Positions 44,565 through 54,468 of a stretch of 64,000 nucleotides of DNA are shown piece after piece. The position numbers were made by a program, and so were the translations under genes. Every line of letters starts with the position of its first letter. Position 1 is the first letter of the stretch. Below the pieces are notes generated by a model. The model worked only from the letters and a program-made list of their open reading frames with translations. It made no database searches and had not been told where the DNA came from. The DNA lies in contig NZ_JAAAWN010000014.1 in the NCBI RefSeq assembly GCF_010500865.1, forward strand, positions 52,839 through 116,838. The letters are read 5' to 3'. The DNA is from Alteromonas profundi. Its GTDB lineage: Bacteria; Pseudomonadota; Gammaproteobacteria; Enterobacterales; Alteromonadaceae.

Positions 44565-45524
44565 TTGGAAAAAGTAATATTTGATACCGACCCAGGTATT
44601 GATGATGCCATGGCTATCTTATTTGCTGAGGCGTGTAGCGATATAGATCTTATAGGGATAACCACAGTTTTTGGCAATGCCACGCTCAACACGGCTACAC
44701 GTAATGCTTTATATCTCAAAGGGCGTTTCAATCTTGCGGCTGATGTGGCTAAAGGCGCTGAAAAGCCTTTGGTTATCCCGGTTGATGAACCCGCCGACTT
44801 TGTTCACGGCGTAAATGGATTAGGTAACATTCATATTGATGAGTCTAATTTACCTAGCCCTGTGTCTCTTACTGCTCACGATTACATTATAGAAAAAGTG
44901 AAGGCGCATCCTAATGCCATTACTCTTGTGGCGGTTGGGCGCATGACCAACTTGGCGTTAGCACTGCGTAAATGCCCTGAAATAACCCACTTAGTTAAGC
45001 AGGTGGTTATTATGGGAGGTGCGTTTGGCTATCAGGGGAAAACAGGGAATATGACCCCCTTTGCGGAAGCGAATATCATTGGCGATCCGCATGCGGCTGA
45101 TGAAGTGCTTAGCGCGGATTGGCCGGTAACTGTGGTGGGATTAGATGTCACTATGAAAACCATTATGAGCAATGCCTATTTATCTTCATTAATAAACGCC
45201 TCGCCTAAGTATGGCCAATTTATTTATGACATTACTCGCTTTTATGCTGATTTCCATCAACAAACCGATAAGGTTGACGGCATTTACGTACACGACTCAT
45301 CAGCTATTATGTATGTAATAGCGCCTCATTTATTCGAAACAGTCGCAGGGCCAATCCGCGTGGTTACAGAGGGGCCAGCAATAGGACTCACACTTCAAAA
45401 AACTGCAAACAAACGCTTTCCTATAGACGACTGGGCCGATTTTCCAGCGCAAAAGGTGTGTTGCAATGTAGATGAAGAGGCCTATTTACAACTTTATCGT
45501 GAACAGTTATCTAATGGGCGCTAG
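44565..45524 (+). CDS. Inosine-uridine-type nucleoside hydrolase
   Basis: 319-residue ribonucleoside hydrolase. The calcium-binding aspartate cluster DTDPGIDDAMA opens the protein, and the family motif FAEANIIGDPHAA and late VHDSSAIMY are present. It splits nucleosides to base and ribose; pyrimidine or purine preference is uncertain. It starts with TTG at 44565, supported by AGAGGA 6 bases upstream; no in-frame ATG precedes the conserved N-terminus. Confidence 0.92.
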   Translation: MEKVIFDTDPGIDDAMAILFAEACSDIDLIGITTVFGNATLNTATRNALYLKGRFNLAADVAKGAEKPLVIPVDEPADFVHGVNGLGNIHIDESNLPSPVSLTAHDYIIEKVKAHPNAITLVAVGRMTNLALALRKCPEITHLVKQVVIMGGAFGYQGKTGNMTPFAEANIIGDPHAADEVLSADWPVTVVGLDVTMKTIMSNAYLSSLINASPKYGQFIYDITRFYADFHQQTDKVDGIYVHDSSAIMYVIAPHLFETVAGPIRVVTEGPAIGLTLQKTANKRFPIDDWADFPAQKVCCNVDEEAYLQLYREQLSNGR

Positions 45525-45549
45525 CGTATGCTAAACGCCAAAATTATGG

Positions 45550-46596
45550 TTAAACAAGCGCAATATCGGCCAATTGTTGGCGGTACGTGTCAATAGCGCC
45601 AAACTCCTGGGTTACCCATTCGATATTGTAGTAGGTGTCTTGATAGCGCTCGCCGCTATCACACATCAAAGTCACCACCGAGCCTTTTTCGCCATTTTCA
45701 CGCATTTGATTTGCCACCTGAAGTGCTCCCCATAGGTTTGTACCGGTAGATGGTCCCGCAGTAATACCTATTCTATCGGCCAACCACAGCATGGTGGCCA
45801 CACTGGCCCCATCGGGCACCTTTATCATGCTATCGATAACATCTGCTTGAAATGACGCCTCAACTTTAGGGCGCCCAATCCCTTCGATACGACTTCCTCG
45901 TTGTGCTACTAAACTCGTATCTCTTTGTTGGTAGCTGTCATAGAAAACAGAGTAATCGGGGTCAACCACTACAAGCGATGTGTCTAAACCCTTGTATCGG
46001 ATATAGCGCCCGATAGTGGCTGATGTACCGCCGGTGCCCGCACTCATTACGATGGTATGTGGTTCAGGGTGGGGTTCTGCACTCATCTGCTCAAAGATAC
46101 TTTCGGCAATATTGTTGTTACCCCGCCAATCAGTCGCCCGTTCAGCGAACATAAACTGATCCATAAAGTAGCCTTTGTTTTGTTCGGCGATACGTATCGC
46201 TTCATCATGCATTTGCGTGGGGCAGTCGACAAAGTGACACTTGCCGCCAAATTGCTCTATTAAAGCAATTTTACTTTGCGCCGTGGAGCGGGGCATTACA
46301 GCAATGAAAGGTACACCTATCATGCGCGCAAAGTAAGCTTCAGATACCGCAGTGCTGCCAGAGGACGCTTCAACAATAAGGCTATCTTGGCTGATTTTAC
46401 CATTACATAATGCGTATAAGAAAAGTGAACGAGCTAGGCGATGTTTCAAACTGCCCGTGGGGTGGGTACTCTCATCTTTAAGGTATATATCAACGCCGGA
46501 AATATTTATTCTATCTAACTTTATAAGGTGGGTGTCTGCTGAGCGCTGATAGTCGGCGTTTATTTTATTAATTGCTTGAGTAACCCAAGAGGCCAT
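45550..46596 (-). CDS. PLP-dependent cysteine synthase-family enzyme (Cds1-like)
   Basis: 348-residue fold-type II PLP enzyme. The PLP lysine is in STHPTGSLKHRLA (K51), the substrate loop is EASSGSTAVSEAYFARMIG, and the phosphate-binding glycine loop is SAGTGGTSATIG. Closest in style to the L-cysteine desulfhydrase Cds1 group rather than CysK/CysM, since the STHPTGS-LKHR block differs from CysK. Likely degrades cysteine or makes a beta-substituted alanine. Convergent with the nucleoside hydrolase, 25 bases between stops. Confidence 0.85.
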   Translation of the reverse strand: MASWVTQAINKINADYQRSADTHLIKLDRINISGVDIYLKDESTHPTGSLKHRLARSLFLYALCNGKISQDSLIVEASSGSTAVSEAYFARMIGVPFIAVMPRSTAQSKIALIEQFGGKCHFVDCPTQMHDEAIRIAEQNKGYFMDQFMFAERATDWRGNNNIAESIFEQMSAEPHPEPHTIVMSAGTGGTSATIGRYIRYKGLDTSLVVVDPDYSVFYDSYQQRDTSLVAQRGSRIEGIGRPKVEASFQADVIDSMIKVPDGASVATMLWLADRIGITAGPSTGTNLWGALQVANQMRENGEKGSVVTLMCDSGERYQDTYYNIEWVTQEFGAIDTYRQQLADIALV

Positions 46597-46815
46597 AAAC
46601 CGTCATTCCTACAATAAAATGGTAGCATTAGCATAACAGCAAACATCCGTTATATTTTTATCAATCTTGCTTAAAATTTCAAATAGAGTGCGAGTATTTT
46701 TTAGTTTTTCTAAATAGATTAGAAATAATTTGTTTTCTAGTTTGCGATGAAAAAATTGGGTATAAAGCTTAAGCTTGGTATCTTATAGCGTTATTGCATT
46801 CTACCGAGTTAATTG

Positions 46816-48018
46816 ATGAGAACTTTGCCCTTTTTATTTTGTTTAGCCGTATTCCCCACTGCGCTTCAAGCACAAACACTTAAGGTTGCTACCTTCAACG
46901 TAAGTATGGAAGCTACTAATTATGAATATCTGGGCTTACCCCCCACAGGGAAAGTGCTGCCCGAGGTGCTTAAAAACGGCGAGAATCAGCAAGTAAAAAA
47001 TATCGCGGAAATTATTCAACGGGTAAACCCAGATATTTTACTGCTTAACGAATTTGATTATATAGAAGATAAACAACGCGGTATTTCTGCCTTTATTGAA
47101 AATTACCTGCAGGTTTCTCAGCATGGACAAACTCCGGTAGATTATCCTTTTACCTATGTTGGCACAGTAAATACTGGGCAACCTACGCCTTTCGATCTTG
47201 ACAATAATGGCAAAGCAGAGGGGTATGGTAATGACGCCTATGGATTTGGTTTATACCCAGGCCAATATGGCATGGTATTGTTGTCTAAATACCCCATCGA
47301 CGTTGCTAATATTCGAACGTTTCAGCACTTCAAATGGCAGCATATGCCTGATGCGCAAGTACCTTTGACGCCTAGCTCAAACGCAGCATCAATACAAAGT
47401 GAAGGCGTCGCTCAACCTTGGTATAGCCCACAAGAATGGGAAGCGTATAGACTAAGTTCTAAATCTCATTGGGATGTGCCTGTGAAGGTAAACGGTGAAA
47501 CACTGCATATACTTGCAATGCATCCGACCCCGCCAACCTTTGATGGGCCCGAGGATAGAAATGGCAAGCGAAACCACGATGAAATCCGTTTAATGGCCGA
47601 TTATTTGACGCCAGGGAAAGGAGACTATATATACGACGATTCGGGGGAGCAGGCAAGCTTAGATGAAGCAACCCGCTTTGTATTATTAGGCGATTTTAAT
47701 GCGGCCGATAAGGGCGATAAATATCGCCCTGGGGTTATTGAGCAGCTTACCGAGAGCCCGTTAGTGGATAATAGCGTTATTCCGTTGAGTGAGGGCGGGG
47801 CCGCCTCGGCAAATGTAGCCTATAGCGATCGATTTACTGCCTATTGGGGAGCGCGAGCAGACTATGTGTTGCCTTCGACCTATGGCATGAAGGTGCACCA
47901 GGCAGGCGTATTTTGGCCTACTCAAACCAGTGATCTTTTTCGACTTGTTGAAGATCGAAAAGCAAGCTCAGATCATCGTATGGTATGGGTAGAAGTAACC
48001 TTAACAAAAGATAACTAA
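46816..48018 (+). CDS. Secreted endonuclease/exonuclease/phosphatase-family protein
   Basis: 400 residues, signal peptide (cleavage near ALQAQ), then an EEP domain: ATFNVSMEA start, metal-binding LLNEFDYIED, LLGDFNAAD and C-terminal SDHRMVWVEV. The LDNNGKAEGYGNDAYGFGLYPGQYGM stretch is typical of the secreted marine form. A periplasmic or extracellular phosphodiesterase/phosphatase; substrate unknown. The ATG at 46816 is one codon after a TTG. Confidence 0.88.
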   Translation: MRTLPFLFCLAVFPTALQAQTLKVATFNVSMEATNYEYLGLPPTGKVLPEVLKNGENQQVKNIAEIIQRVNPDILLLNEFDYIEDKQRGISAFIENYLQVSQHGQTPVDYPFTYVGTVNTGQPTPFDLDNNGKAEGYGNDAYGFGLYPGQYGMVLLSKYPIDVANIRTFQHFKWQHMPDAQVPLTPSSNAASIQSEGVAQPWYSPQEWEAYRLSSKSHWDVPVKVNGETLHILAMHPTPPTFDGPEDRNGKRNHDEIRLMADYLTPGKGDYIYDDSGEQASLDEATRFVLLGDFNAADKGDKYRPGVIEQLTESPLVDNSVIPLSEGGAASANVAYSDRFTAYWGARADYVLPSTYGMKVHQAGVFWPTQTSDLFRLVEDRKASSDHRMVWVEVTLTKDN

Positions 48019-48057
48019 ACGCGGATATAGTTAGCTGCAAGGATAGCACTTTAGCAG

Positions 48058-48090
48058 TTTTAAAGCCCAATCCCAGGTTGGGCTTTAAAA
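48058..48090. terminator. Terminator after the EEP gene
   Basis: TTTTAAAGCCCAA-TCCCAGG-TTGGGCTTTAAAA, a 13-bp perfect stem, 40 bases after the stop. The T-tract is weak because the stem itself ends in A residues. Confidence 0.7.
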
Positions 48091-48253
48091 GAGTGTTCTG
48101 CGCTCGAGTAGGGGAACTTGGTTTAGGGAACACAGATTTATTGGAATTTTTACCGTTATGCAAAATCGTCTTTAGCTAGCATTGGTGATAAATATTGAAA
48201 TGTTAAAAAAGAAGGTGATATAAACATTTTATTTACACTTCATTGGCAAAGGC

Positions 48254-49561
48254 ATGTTAAATCGAACTGCAAAACCTTTTATTAAGTTAGTTGAGCGTTA
48301 CCTGCCCGACCCTTACCTCTTCGTTCTTTTACTCACACTTATCGTATTTTTCGCCGCCACCTTAGTAGAGCAACAGCCCGTTATCACTGTGATTAAACAA
48401 TGGGGTGACGGTTTTTGGGGCTTGTTAGCCTTTTCCATGCAAATGCTATTGGTATTGGTTAGCGGATATATGTTGGCCTGTACGCCGCCTATGCGAAAAG
48501 GGTTGCAGCGTCTTGCGAATTTAGCGAACACACCGGGGAAAGCCATTGTATGGGTAACCGTGGTATCACTGGTAGCAAGCTGGATAAATTGGGGCTTTGG
48601 GCTGGTGATAGGAGCCATATTCGCAAAAACTTTAGCCCGTAAAACGCCAGTAGATTATCGGTTACTGGTGGCTAGTGCGTACTCGGGTTTTGTGGTTTGG
48701 CACGGGGGCTTAGCGGGGTCTATTCCATTAACCATAGCAACGCCTGGTCATTTCGCAGAAGCTCAAATGGGAGTAATTGATACCAATGCTACGATTTTTA
48801 GTTCATTCAACCTTATTTTGCTCGCTATGCTTTTCGTGGTTGTCCCCTTGATAAACCGTTTAATGCTGCCGCCTGACTCAGAAAGCGTTATTGTGGACGC
48901 AAAGAAACTGTGTGATGAATATGAGCCAGTTGAAAAAGCTTTCCGTCCTGCTGATAAGCTTGAAAATAGTGTTGCTATTGCATTGCTCATCGGTGCGGCA
49001 GGTATTGTGTATCTTATTGATTATTTTGCCCGCGGAGGAAGCTTAAACCTCAATATAGTTAACTTCTCATTTTTATTTCTTGCTATTGTGCTTCACGGAA
49101 CGCCAAAACGCCTATTGCACAGTCTTCACCAAGCCATTCAAGGGGGCAGTGGGATTGTTATCCAATTTCCCTTTTATGCAGGTATTATGGCGGTAATGGT
49201 AGAATCTGGCCTTGCACAACGTTTATCCAGCGCATTAATTAGTTTTGCTAGCGCCGAAACGCTGCCAGTATGGAGTTTTCTTAGTGCGGGCGTGGTTAAT
49301 ATTTTTGTTCCTTCGGGGGGCGGGCAATGGGCAGTGCAGGCACCCGTCATATTACCCGCCGCCACAGAATTGGGCGCCGACATTTCCAGGGTTGCCATGG
49401 CAGTAGCTTGGGGCGACGCCTGGACAAATCTTATCCAGCCATTTTGGGCGCTTCCGGTATTGGCCATTGCGGGGTTGAAAGCCAAAGATATTATGGGTTT
49501 TTGTCTCGTACAGCTTATTATTACAGGGGTAATCATTGCTCTGGCGCTACGATTTTTGTAA
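48254..49561 (+). CDS. atoE: AtoE-type short-chain fatty acid transporter
   Basis: 435-residue membrane protein with about 10-12 helices, of the AtoE/SCFA transporter family: ERYLPDPYLFVLLLTLIVF start, WINWGFGLVIGAIFAK, and IFVPSGGGQWAVQAP. It imports short-chain fatty acids such as butyrate or acetoacetate. The link to acetoacetate made by the FAH step upstream in the window is only suggestive, as the genes are 36 kb apart. Confidence 0.93.
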   Translation: MLNRTAKPFIKLVERYLPDPYLFVLLLTLIVFFAATLVEQQPVITVIKQWGDGFWGLLAFSMQMLLVLVSGYMLACTPPMRKGLQRLANLANTPGKAIVWVTVVSLVASWINWGFGLVIGAIFAKTLARKTPVDYRLLVASAYSGFVVWHGGLAGSIPLTIATPGHFAEAQMGVIDTNATIFSSFNLILLAMLFVVVPLINRLMLPPDSESVIVDAKKLCDEYEPVEKAFRPADKLENSVAIALLIGAAGIVYLIDYFARGGSLNLNIVNFSFLFLAIVLHGTPKRLLHSLHQAIQGGSGIVIQFPFYAGIMAVMVESGLAQRLSSALISFASAETLPVWSFLSAGVVNIFVPSGGGQWAVQAPVILPAATELGADISRVAMAVAWGDAWTNLIQPFWALPVLAIAGLKAKDIMGFCLVQLIITGVIIALALRFL

Positions 49562-49703
49562 ATCACGTGCCGTAGGCATAAGTGGATTCGCTCATATGAG
49601 TGTGCAATACAGCATACTTTACTTGCTTTTGAGGGGGCTCCTATAGTTTTATATTCACTTATTCATTCAGCGGCTTACATTATTTCGAACAAGGACATTG
49701 CCG

Positions 49704-50132
49704 ATGCGCGCTAACATTTTACGTTATGCTAAAAACATCATGCTTTCGCTGCTGGCAATTTTTTTGTGCTTTGGGGTACTCGACTTTCTTTGGCTAGGGG
49801 TTATCGCAGACACCTGGTATCAGGTTGAAATGGCGCCGCTGCTAAGAGCGCAGTTTATTACTTGGCCCTGGGTCGTATTCTACGTGATGTATGGCTGTGT
49901 AGTTTTCGTTTTAGCTGTAGTGGCGAATAGAGACAAACCTCTACTTTATGCTGCAATAGATGGCGGCCTACTGGGCCTTGCGAGTTATGGTGCTTATAAT
50001 CTCACCGCTTACAGTATTATCGAAGGATTCACACTAAACATTATGCTCATTGATTGGTTGTGGGGCACTACGCTAACAAGTGTTAGTGCCATGGCAGGCT
50101 GGCTTGGTTTTCAATCAAGATCAGCTTCATAA
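49704..50132 (+). CDS. DUF2177 membrane protein
   Basis: 142-residue protein with four hydrophobic helices and the DUF2177 features FGVLDFLWLGVIA, GGLLGLASYGAYNLT and the final DWLWGTTLTSVSA. No known function. ATG 49704 has AAGGA 8 bases upstream; a TTG two codons earlier is rejected. Confidence 0.9.
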   Translation: MRANILRYAKNIMLSLLAIFLCFGVLDFLWLGVIADTWYQVEMAPLLRAQFITWPWVVFYVMYGCVVFVLAVVANRDKPLLYAAIDGGLLGLASYGAYNLTAYSIIEGFTLNIMLIDWLWGTTLTSVSAMAGWLGFQSRSAS

Positions 50133-50249
50133 CCCTATGACCATAAGCGTTGCCTAAAGGCATATTCTTGTGCGCAATAATTTCGTACTCACTTCTCCAA
50201 AGTTGTTTTAGCACACAATATCTGCTTTTTTCGCTGGCGCGCATATGGC

Positions 50250-53180
50250 ATGATTGAGAATGAAAAATGTTCACCGGAAATCGAGAAACCCTTGAAGTTT
50301 GCCTTCCTTTTGCTTTTGTCGCTATGGTTCGTTCTTGTTAGTGCTGTGACCTCTGCGCAACAAGCTTCTTCTGATGTCGTCCCTCTCAACCGTTACTTTT
50401 CGCAAACGTGGAGTACGCAAAAAGGCCTGCCTCATAATAGTATTAATGCGCTTGCGCAAACCGCTGATGGCTATATTTGGGTTGCTACGTGGGAAGGTGT
50501 TGCTCGCTATAATGGGGTTGAATTCAAAGTATTTACTCGCGGCGAAGAAACGGGCCTGCCAGACTCCGGTATTCGTAGTCTTTCTTATCATTCGGCGACT
50601 AACGAATTGTTGGTGGCGGGAAGCCGAGGTGGGATAAGTTCGATAAGTGGTGGCCAATGGACCTCCCATCAACCTACACGTTCAATGGTTAACCATGCTT
50701 ATAAGAGTCGTGACGGTTCTTTGTGGCTTGCCCTAGAAGATGCTGGTATGCAAGTAAGATTTAGCGATGGTACTGAAGCGCAGTTTCTAACCCATGCAAG
50801 CGGTTACCGCGTGATTGAAGATAAATTTGGTAGGGTGTGGTTCGGCACTAGCCAAGGGTTATTTAGCATAGATAGAAACGATCTTACGTTAGTTTCCCCT
50901 CCAAGGGAGGCACTTTCAGGGCCTATCTTTTCACTTGCGCTTGATCGCAATGGCTACGTATTAGCCGGTACAGAGCATGGTGTGTGGCAACACAGTGAAA
51001 AAGGGTTTTCGTCATTGCATCCTGGCTTAGCCAATGAATCGGTAAGTAGTATTTTATTGGACAGCCACAATAATATTTGGTTCGGTACGATAAATCACGG
51101 GTTGTACCGGTTAAGTGCGTTAGGTTTGGAAAAATTAGATGCCAGCGCAGGCCTTCCGAACAACCGTATCTTTTCATTATTGGAAGATAGCGAAAACAGT
51201 ATTTGGGTGGGCACAACTGGCGGGCTATTTCGATTACGCCGGGCGCCTTTCACCACATTCACACAAAGCCAAGGCCTTAGCGGCGACTATATACGTACTG
51301 TGATGCAAAGTACGGATGGTAATATTTTTATAGGCGGAAGCGGTGGATTGGACGTGTTCGACCTGGCGCGCTTTTCGGCTATCGAATCGCCGCTTGCACG
51401 CCCGATTTCTGTGTTAAGTTTAGCGAATTTTTCTAACAATACTGTGCTTGTGGGTACCTATACCGATGGCGTTTTATTATACCAAAATGGTGAATTAACG
51501 CCCTATTTAAATAGAGCTCAAGGTTTGCCAAGCAATGAGGTAAGGGCAATGCTGCACGCGAAAGACGGCAGTGTGTGGTTTGCTACTGCCCATGGCCTAG
51601 CGCGGAAAAAAACCGATGGCTCTCTTACATTGTATGACGAAACCAACGGGTTGCCTGCGCACTTCACCATGGGGTTAACCGAAGATATACAGGGGCGGAT
51701 TTGGGTTGCTACGGGTCTGGGTGCCGCCTACGTTAAAAATGACATTATCCATAATATAAGTTTTCCGCAGGATTCTGATGCCGAATATGCGTTTAGTTTT
51801 TATGCTGCCGAAGATGGTATGTGGATGGCCACCGACCGCGGTGTGGCTTTTTTCAATAATCAAACCAAAAACATCAGCTTTGTGGGTAAAGCACAAGGCA
51901 TGCCCGTAGACAAAGTGTTTGCCATAAGCTTCGATGGCAGTGGGCGAGCGTGGATGAGTTCGAATCAAGGTATTATTCTTAGTTCGCTGGAAAGTCTACG
52001 TGCATCCATGGCCAACCCTGCACTTCCTCTTGATTTTGAACAATTTAAAGAAGAAGATGGGTTAGTTAGCATGCAAATGAACGGCGGCTCACAACCTTCT
52101 GTTTTTCATAGTGATAGCGATGACCTTTGGTTTGCATCGGCAAAAGGGTTAGCCACTATTCAACCCACTAACTTAGCGAAAATTAGTGAATTTCCAATAC
52201 CTGTTGTAATAGAACAGGTAAAGCTTGATGGTAAAAGCCAACTATCCAATGAACTCACCGAAATGACGAGAATCCCCTCAGATATTGGTAGGGTAACCTT
52301 TACCTATGCTGGGCTTGGTTTTGCGATGCCTACCCGCATAGAATACCAAACGATGCTAGAAGGTTATGACACCCATTGGACCGACCGACATCAGATGCGA
52401 GTTACTGAATATACGAATCTTATGCCAGGCGCGTATACCTTTAAAGTGCGTGCCCGATATCCTGGTGGCATATGGCAAGAAGCTAACAACCCCCTTGAAA
52501 TAGCAGTAGAGCCGCATTTCACCCAGACACTAGGGTTCAAGATCCTCGTTTTTGTATTAATTTGTTTAACGATTTTTATCGTATTTAGGTTGCGCTTTCA
52601 CCACCTTAAAAAGTCGGAACTAACCCTTAAGCAACGCGTACAGGAACAAACAAAATCACTAGAACGGCAAACGAAATTATTTGAGTATCAGGCTACCCAT
52701 GATGGCCTCACCGGAATTGCCAATCGCCGAGCCTTCGATGATGAATTAGTGAAATTTTGCACGCATGCCCGAACGCAAAATCAGCCGCTTTCGTTAGCCA
52801 TTATCGATATTGATCATTTTAAGCAAGTAAACGATCAGCATTCACACCTCATTGGCGATAAGGTCATTGCAGAAGTCGCGCAGCAGATAAAGCTAGCGCT
52901 ACCCAAAGACGCGATGTGTGCACGCTGGGGAGGTGAGGAGTTCACCGTCTTATTGCCAAACCTTGATATTACACAAGGCCGTGACCACGTTGATACAATT
53001 CGCCAAGCTGTTAAGCAACATGACTTTAGCAACATAGCGGATAAGCTTTGTATTAGTGTAAGCGCAGGTGTTGCGGGCCTTAATGCGGCTGGCGATTATG
53101 AAACACTGCTTAAACATGCCGATCACGCCTTGTATATTGCTAAACAGCAAGGCAGGGATAAAGTGATTAGCTATTGCTAA
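50250..53180 (+). CDS. Propeller-sensor diguanylate cyclase
   Basis: 976 residues: signal anchor (about 15-36), two seven-bladed-type beta-propellers made of Reg_prop repeats (about 45-640; many GxxxPxxxIxxLxxDxxGxIWxGT blades), a Y_Y_Y domain (about 680-750), a transmembrane helix (about 762-785), a coiled coil and a C-terminal GGDEF domain with WGGEEF (about 892-897) and the IDIDHFKQVNDQHSHLIGD metal segment. The I-site RxxD is not present in front of GGEEF, so product feedback is probably missing. Periplasmic ligand is unknown; related propeller sensors bind glycans. Confidence 0.93.
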   Translation: MIENEKCSPEIEKPLKFAFLLLLSLWFVLVSAVTSAQQASSDVVPLNRYFSQTWSTQKGLPHNSINALAQTADGYIWVATWEGVARYNGVEFKVFTRGEETGLPDSGIRSLSYHSATNELLVAGSRGGISSISGGQWTSHQPTRSMVNHAYKSRDGSLWLALEDAGMQVRFSDGTEAQFLTHASGYRVIEDKFGRVWFGTSQGLFSIDRNDLTLVSPPREALSGPIFSLALDRNGYVLAGTEHGVWQHSEKGFSSLHPGLANESVSSILLDSHNNIWFGTINHGLYRLSALGLEKLDASAGLPNNRIFSLLEDSENSIWVGTTGGLFRLRRAPFTTFTQSQGLSGDYIRTVMQSTDGNIFIGGSGGLDVFDLARFSAIESPLARPISVLSLANFSNNTVLVGTYTDGVLLYQNGELTPYLNRAQGLPSNEVRAMLHAKDGSVWFATAHGLARKKTDGSLTLYDETNGLPAHFTMGLTEDIQGRIWVATGLGAAYVKNDIIHNISFPQDSDAEYAFSFYAAEDGMWMATDRGVAFFNNQTKNISFVGKAQGMPVDKVFAISFDGSGRAWMSSNQGIILSSLESLRASMANPALPLDFEQFKEEDGLVSMQMNGGSQPSVFHSDSDDLWFASAKGLATIQPTNLAKISEFPIPVVIEQVKLDGKSQLSNELTEMTRIPSDIGRVTFTYAGLGFAMPTRIEYQTMLEGYDTHWTDRHQMRVTEYTNLMPGAYTFKVRARYPGGIWQEANNPLEIAVEPHFTQTLGFKILVFVLICLTIFIVFRLRFHHLKKSELTLKQRVQEQTKSLERQTKLFEYQATHDGLTGIANRRAFDDELVKFCTHARTQNQPLSLAIIDIDHFKQVNDQHSHLIGDKVIAEVAQQIKLALPKDAMCARWGGEEFTVLLPNLDITQGRDHVDTIRQAVKQHDFSNIADKLCISVSAGVAGLNAAGDYETLLKHADHALYIAKQQGRDKVISYC

Positions 53181-53345
53181 TACCCCATCGCAATACGAAT
53201 TAACGCCGATGCATCGTTACCCTATTGACCTTTTTTAATAGCGGGAAATAGGCGGTTTATTTGTCTGTTATTTATCTCTACCACTATCAAAATTGCTGTA
53301 AATTCGGTAGTATCCGCGGTCTTAATTTATTAACCAAAGCGGACT

Positions 53346-54444
53346 ATGTTTGAAATAAACCCCGTTACGAATGCGATAAAAGATATCCGCGAGCGCACCG
53401 ACGCGCTTAGGGGGTATCTTTGACTTTGATGCAAAGTCAGAGCGTTTAGAAGAAGTAAGCCGAGAATTAGAAAGTCCAGATGTTTGGAACGAGCCTGATA
53501 GAGCCCAGGCTCTCGGTAAAGAAAAAGTGGCGTTAGAGCAAATTGTAGACACTATCCACAATTTAGAACAAGGCACCGAAGATGTTGAAGGTTTGGTAGA
53601 ATTGGCGGTTGAAGCCGATGACGAAGAGACCTTTAATGAAGCGCAAGGCGAGCTTGATAGCTTAATAGAAGCATTAGAAAAGCTTGAGTTTCGTCGTATG
53701 TTTTCTGGGCCAAACGACAGCAACGATTGCTATATTGATATTCAATCTGGTTCTGGTGGCACAGAAGCACAAGATTGGGCAAATATGCTACTTCGTATGT
53801 ATTTGCGTTGGGGCGAAGCTCATGGCTTTAAAACCGAATTAATTGAAGTGTCAGATGGCGATGTGGCCGGCATTAAAAGTGCCACTGTTCGTATTCAAGG
53901 TGAGTATGCCTTTGGCTGGTTACGCACTGAAACCGGGGTTCACCGTTTAGTACGAAAATCGCCTTTTGATTCAGGCAATCGCCGTCACACGTCATTTTCT
54001 TCCGCGTTTGTGTATCCAGAAATTGACGACGATATAGATATAGACATCAATCCATCGGATTTACGTATTGATACCTACCGTGCCTCAGGGGCGGGTGGTC
54101 AGCACGTTAACCGAACTGATTCTGCTGTGCGTATTACCCATGAACCCACAGGTATTGTGGTTCAGTGTCAAAATGACCGCTCGCAGCACAAGAATAAAGA
54201 TCAGGCGATGAAGCAGTTAAAAGCGAAACTTTATGAGTTTGAGCTGCAAAAACAAAACGCTGAAAAACAAGCGATGGAAGACAGCAAGTCTGATATCGGC
54301 TGGGGTAGCCAAATACGGTCTTACGTACTTGACGACTCCCGCATTAAAGATTTACGTACTGGCGTGGAAACACGTAACACTCAGGCCGTGTTAGATGGCG
54401 GCTTGGACAAATTCATTGAAGCCAGCCTGAAATCAGGGCTGTAA
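53346..54444 (+). CDS. prfB: Peptide chain release factor 2, with programmed +1 frameshift
   Basis: Full RF2 of 365 residues, read as 25 codons from ATG 53346 to CTT 53420, an in-frame TGA at 53421, then +1 to GAC at 53422 and on to 54444. The site AGGGGGTATCTTTGAC includes the internal Shine-Dalgarno-like AGGGGG 3 bases before CTT-TGA, as in E. coli. RF2 features: SPF tripeptide (stop-codon recognition) and GGQ in GAGGQHVN. Low RF2 raises frameshifting, so expression is self-regulated. lysS follows after 24 bases. Confidence 0.97.
53409..53424 (+). promoter_or_regulatory. RF2 programmed frameshift site
   Basis: AGG GGG TAT CTT TGA C: Shine-Dalgarno-like element, slippery CTT and the poor-context UGA-C. 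This is the canonical prfB autoregulatory signal. Confidence 0.97.
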
Positions 54445-54468
54445 ACCGAACTACGAAGTGAAAAGGTT

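Noticed and set aside
53527..54444. Taking the internal ATG at 53527 as the start of prfB
   Set aside because: The upstream part encodes the RF2 N-terminus once the +1 frameshift at 53421 is considered; total length then equals E. coli RF2.
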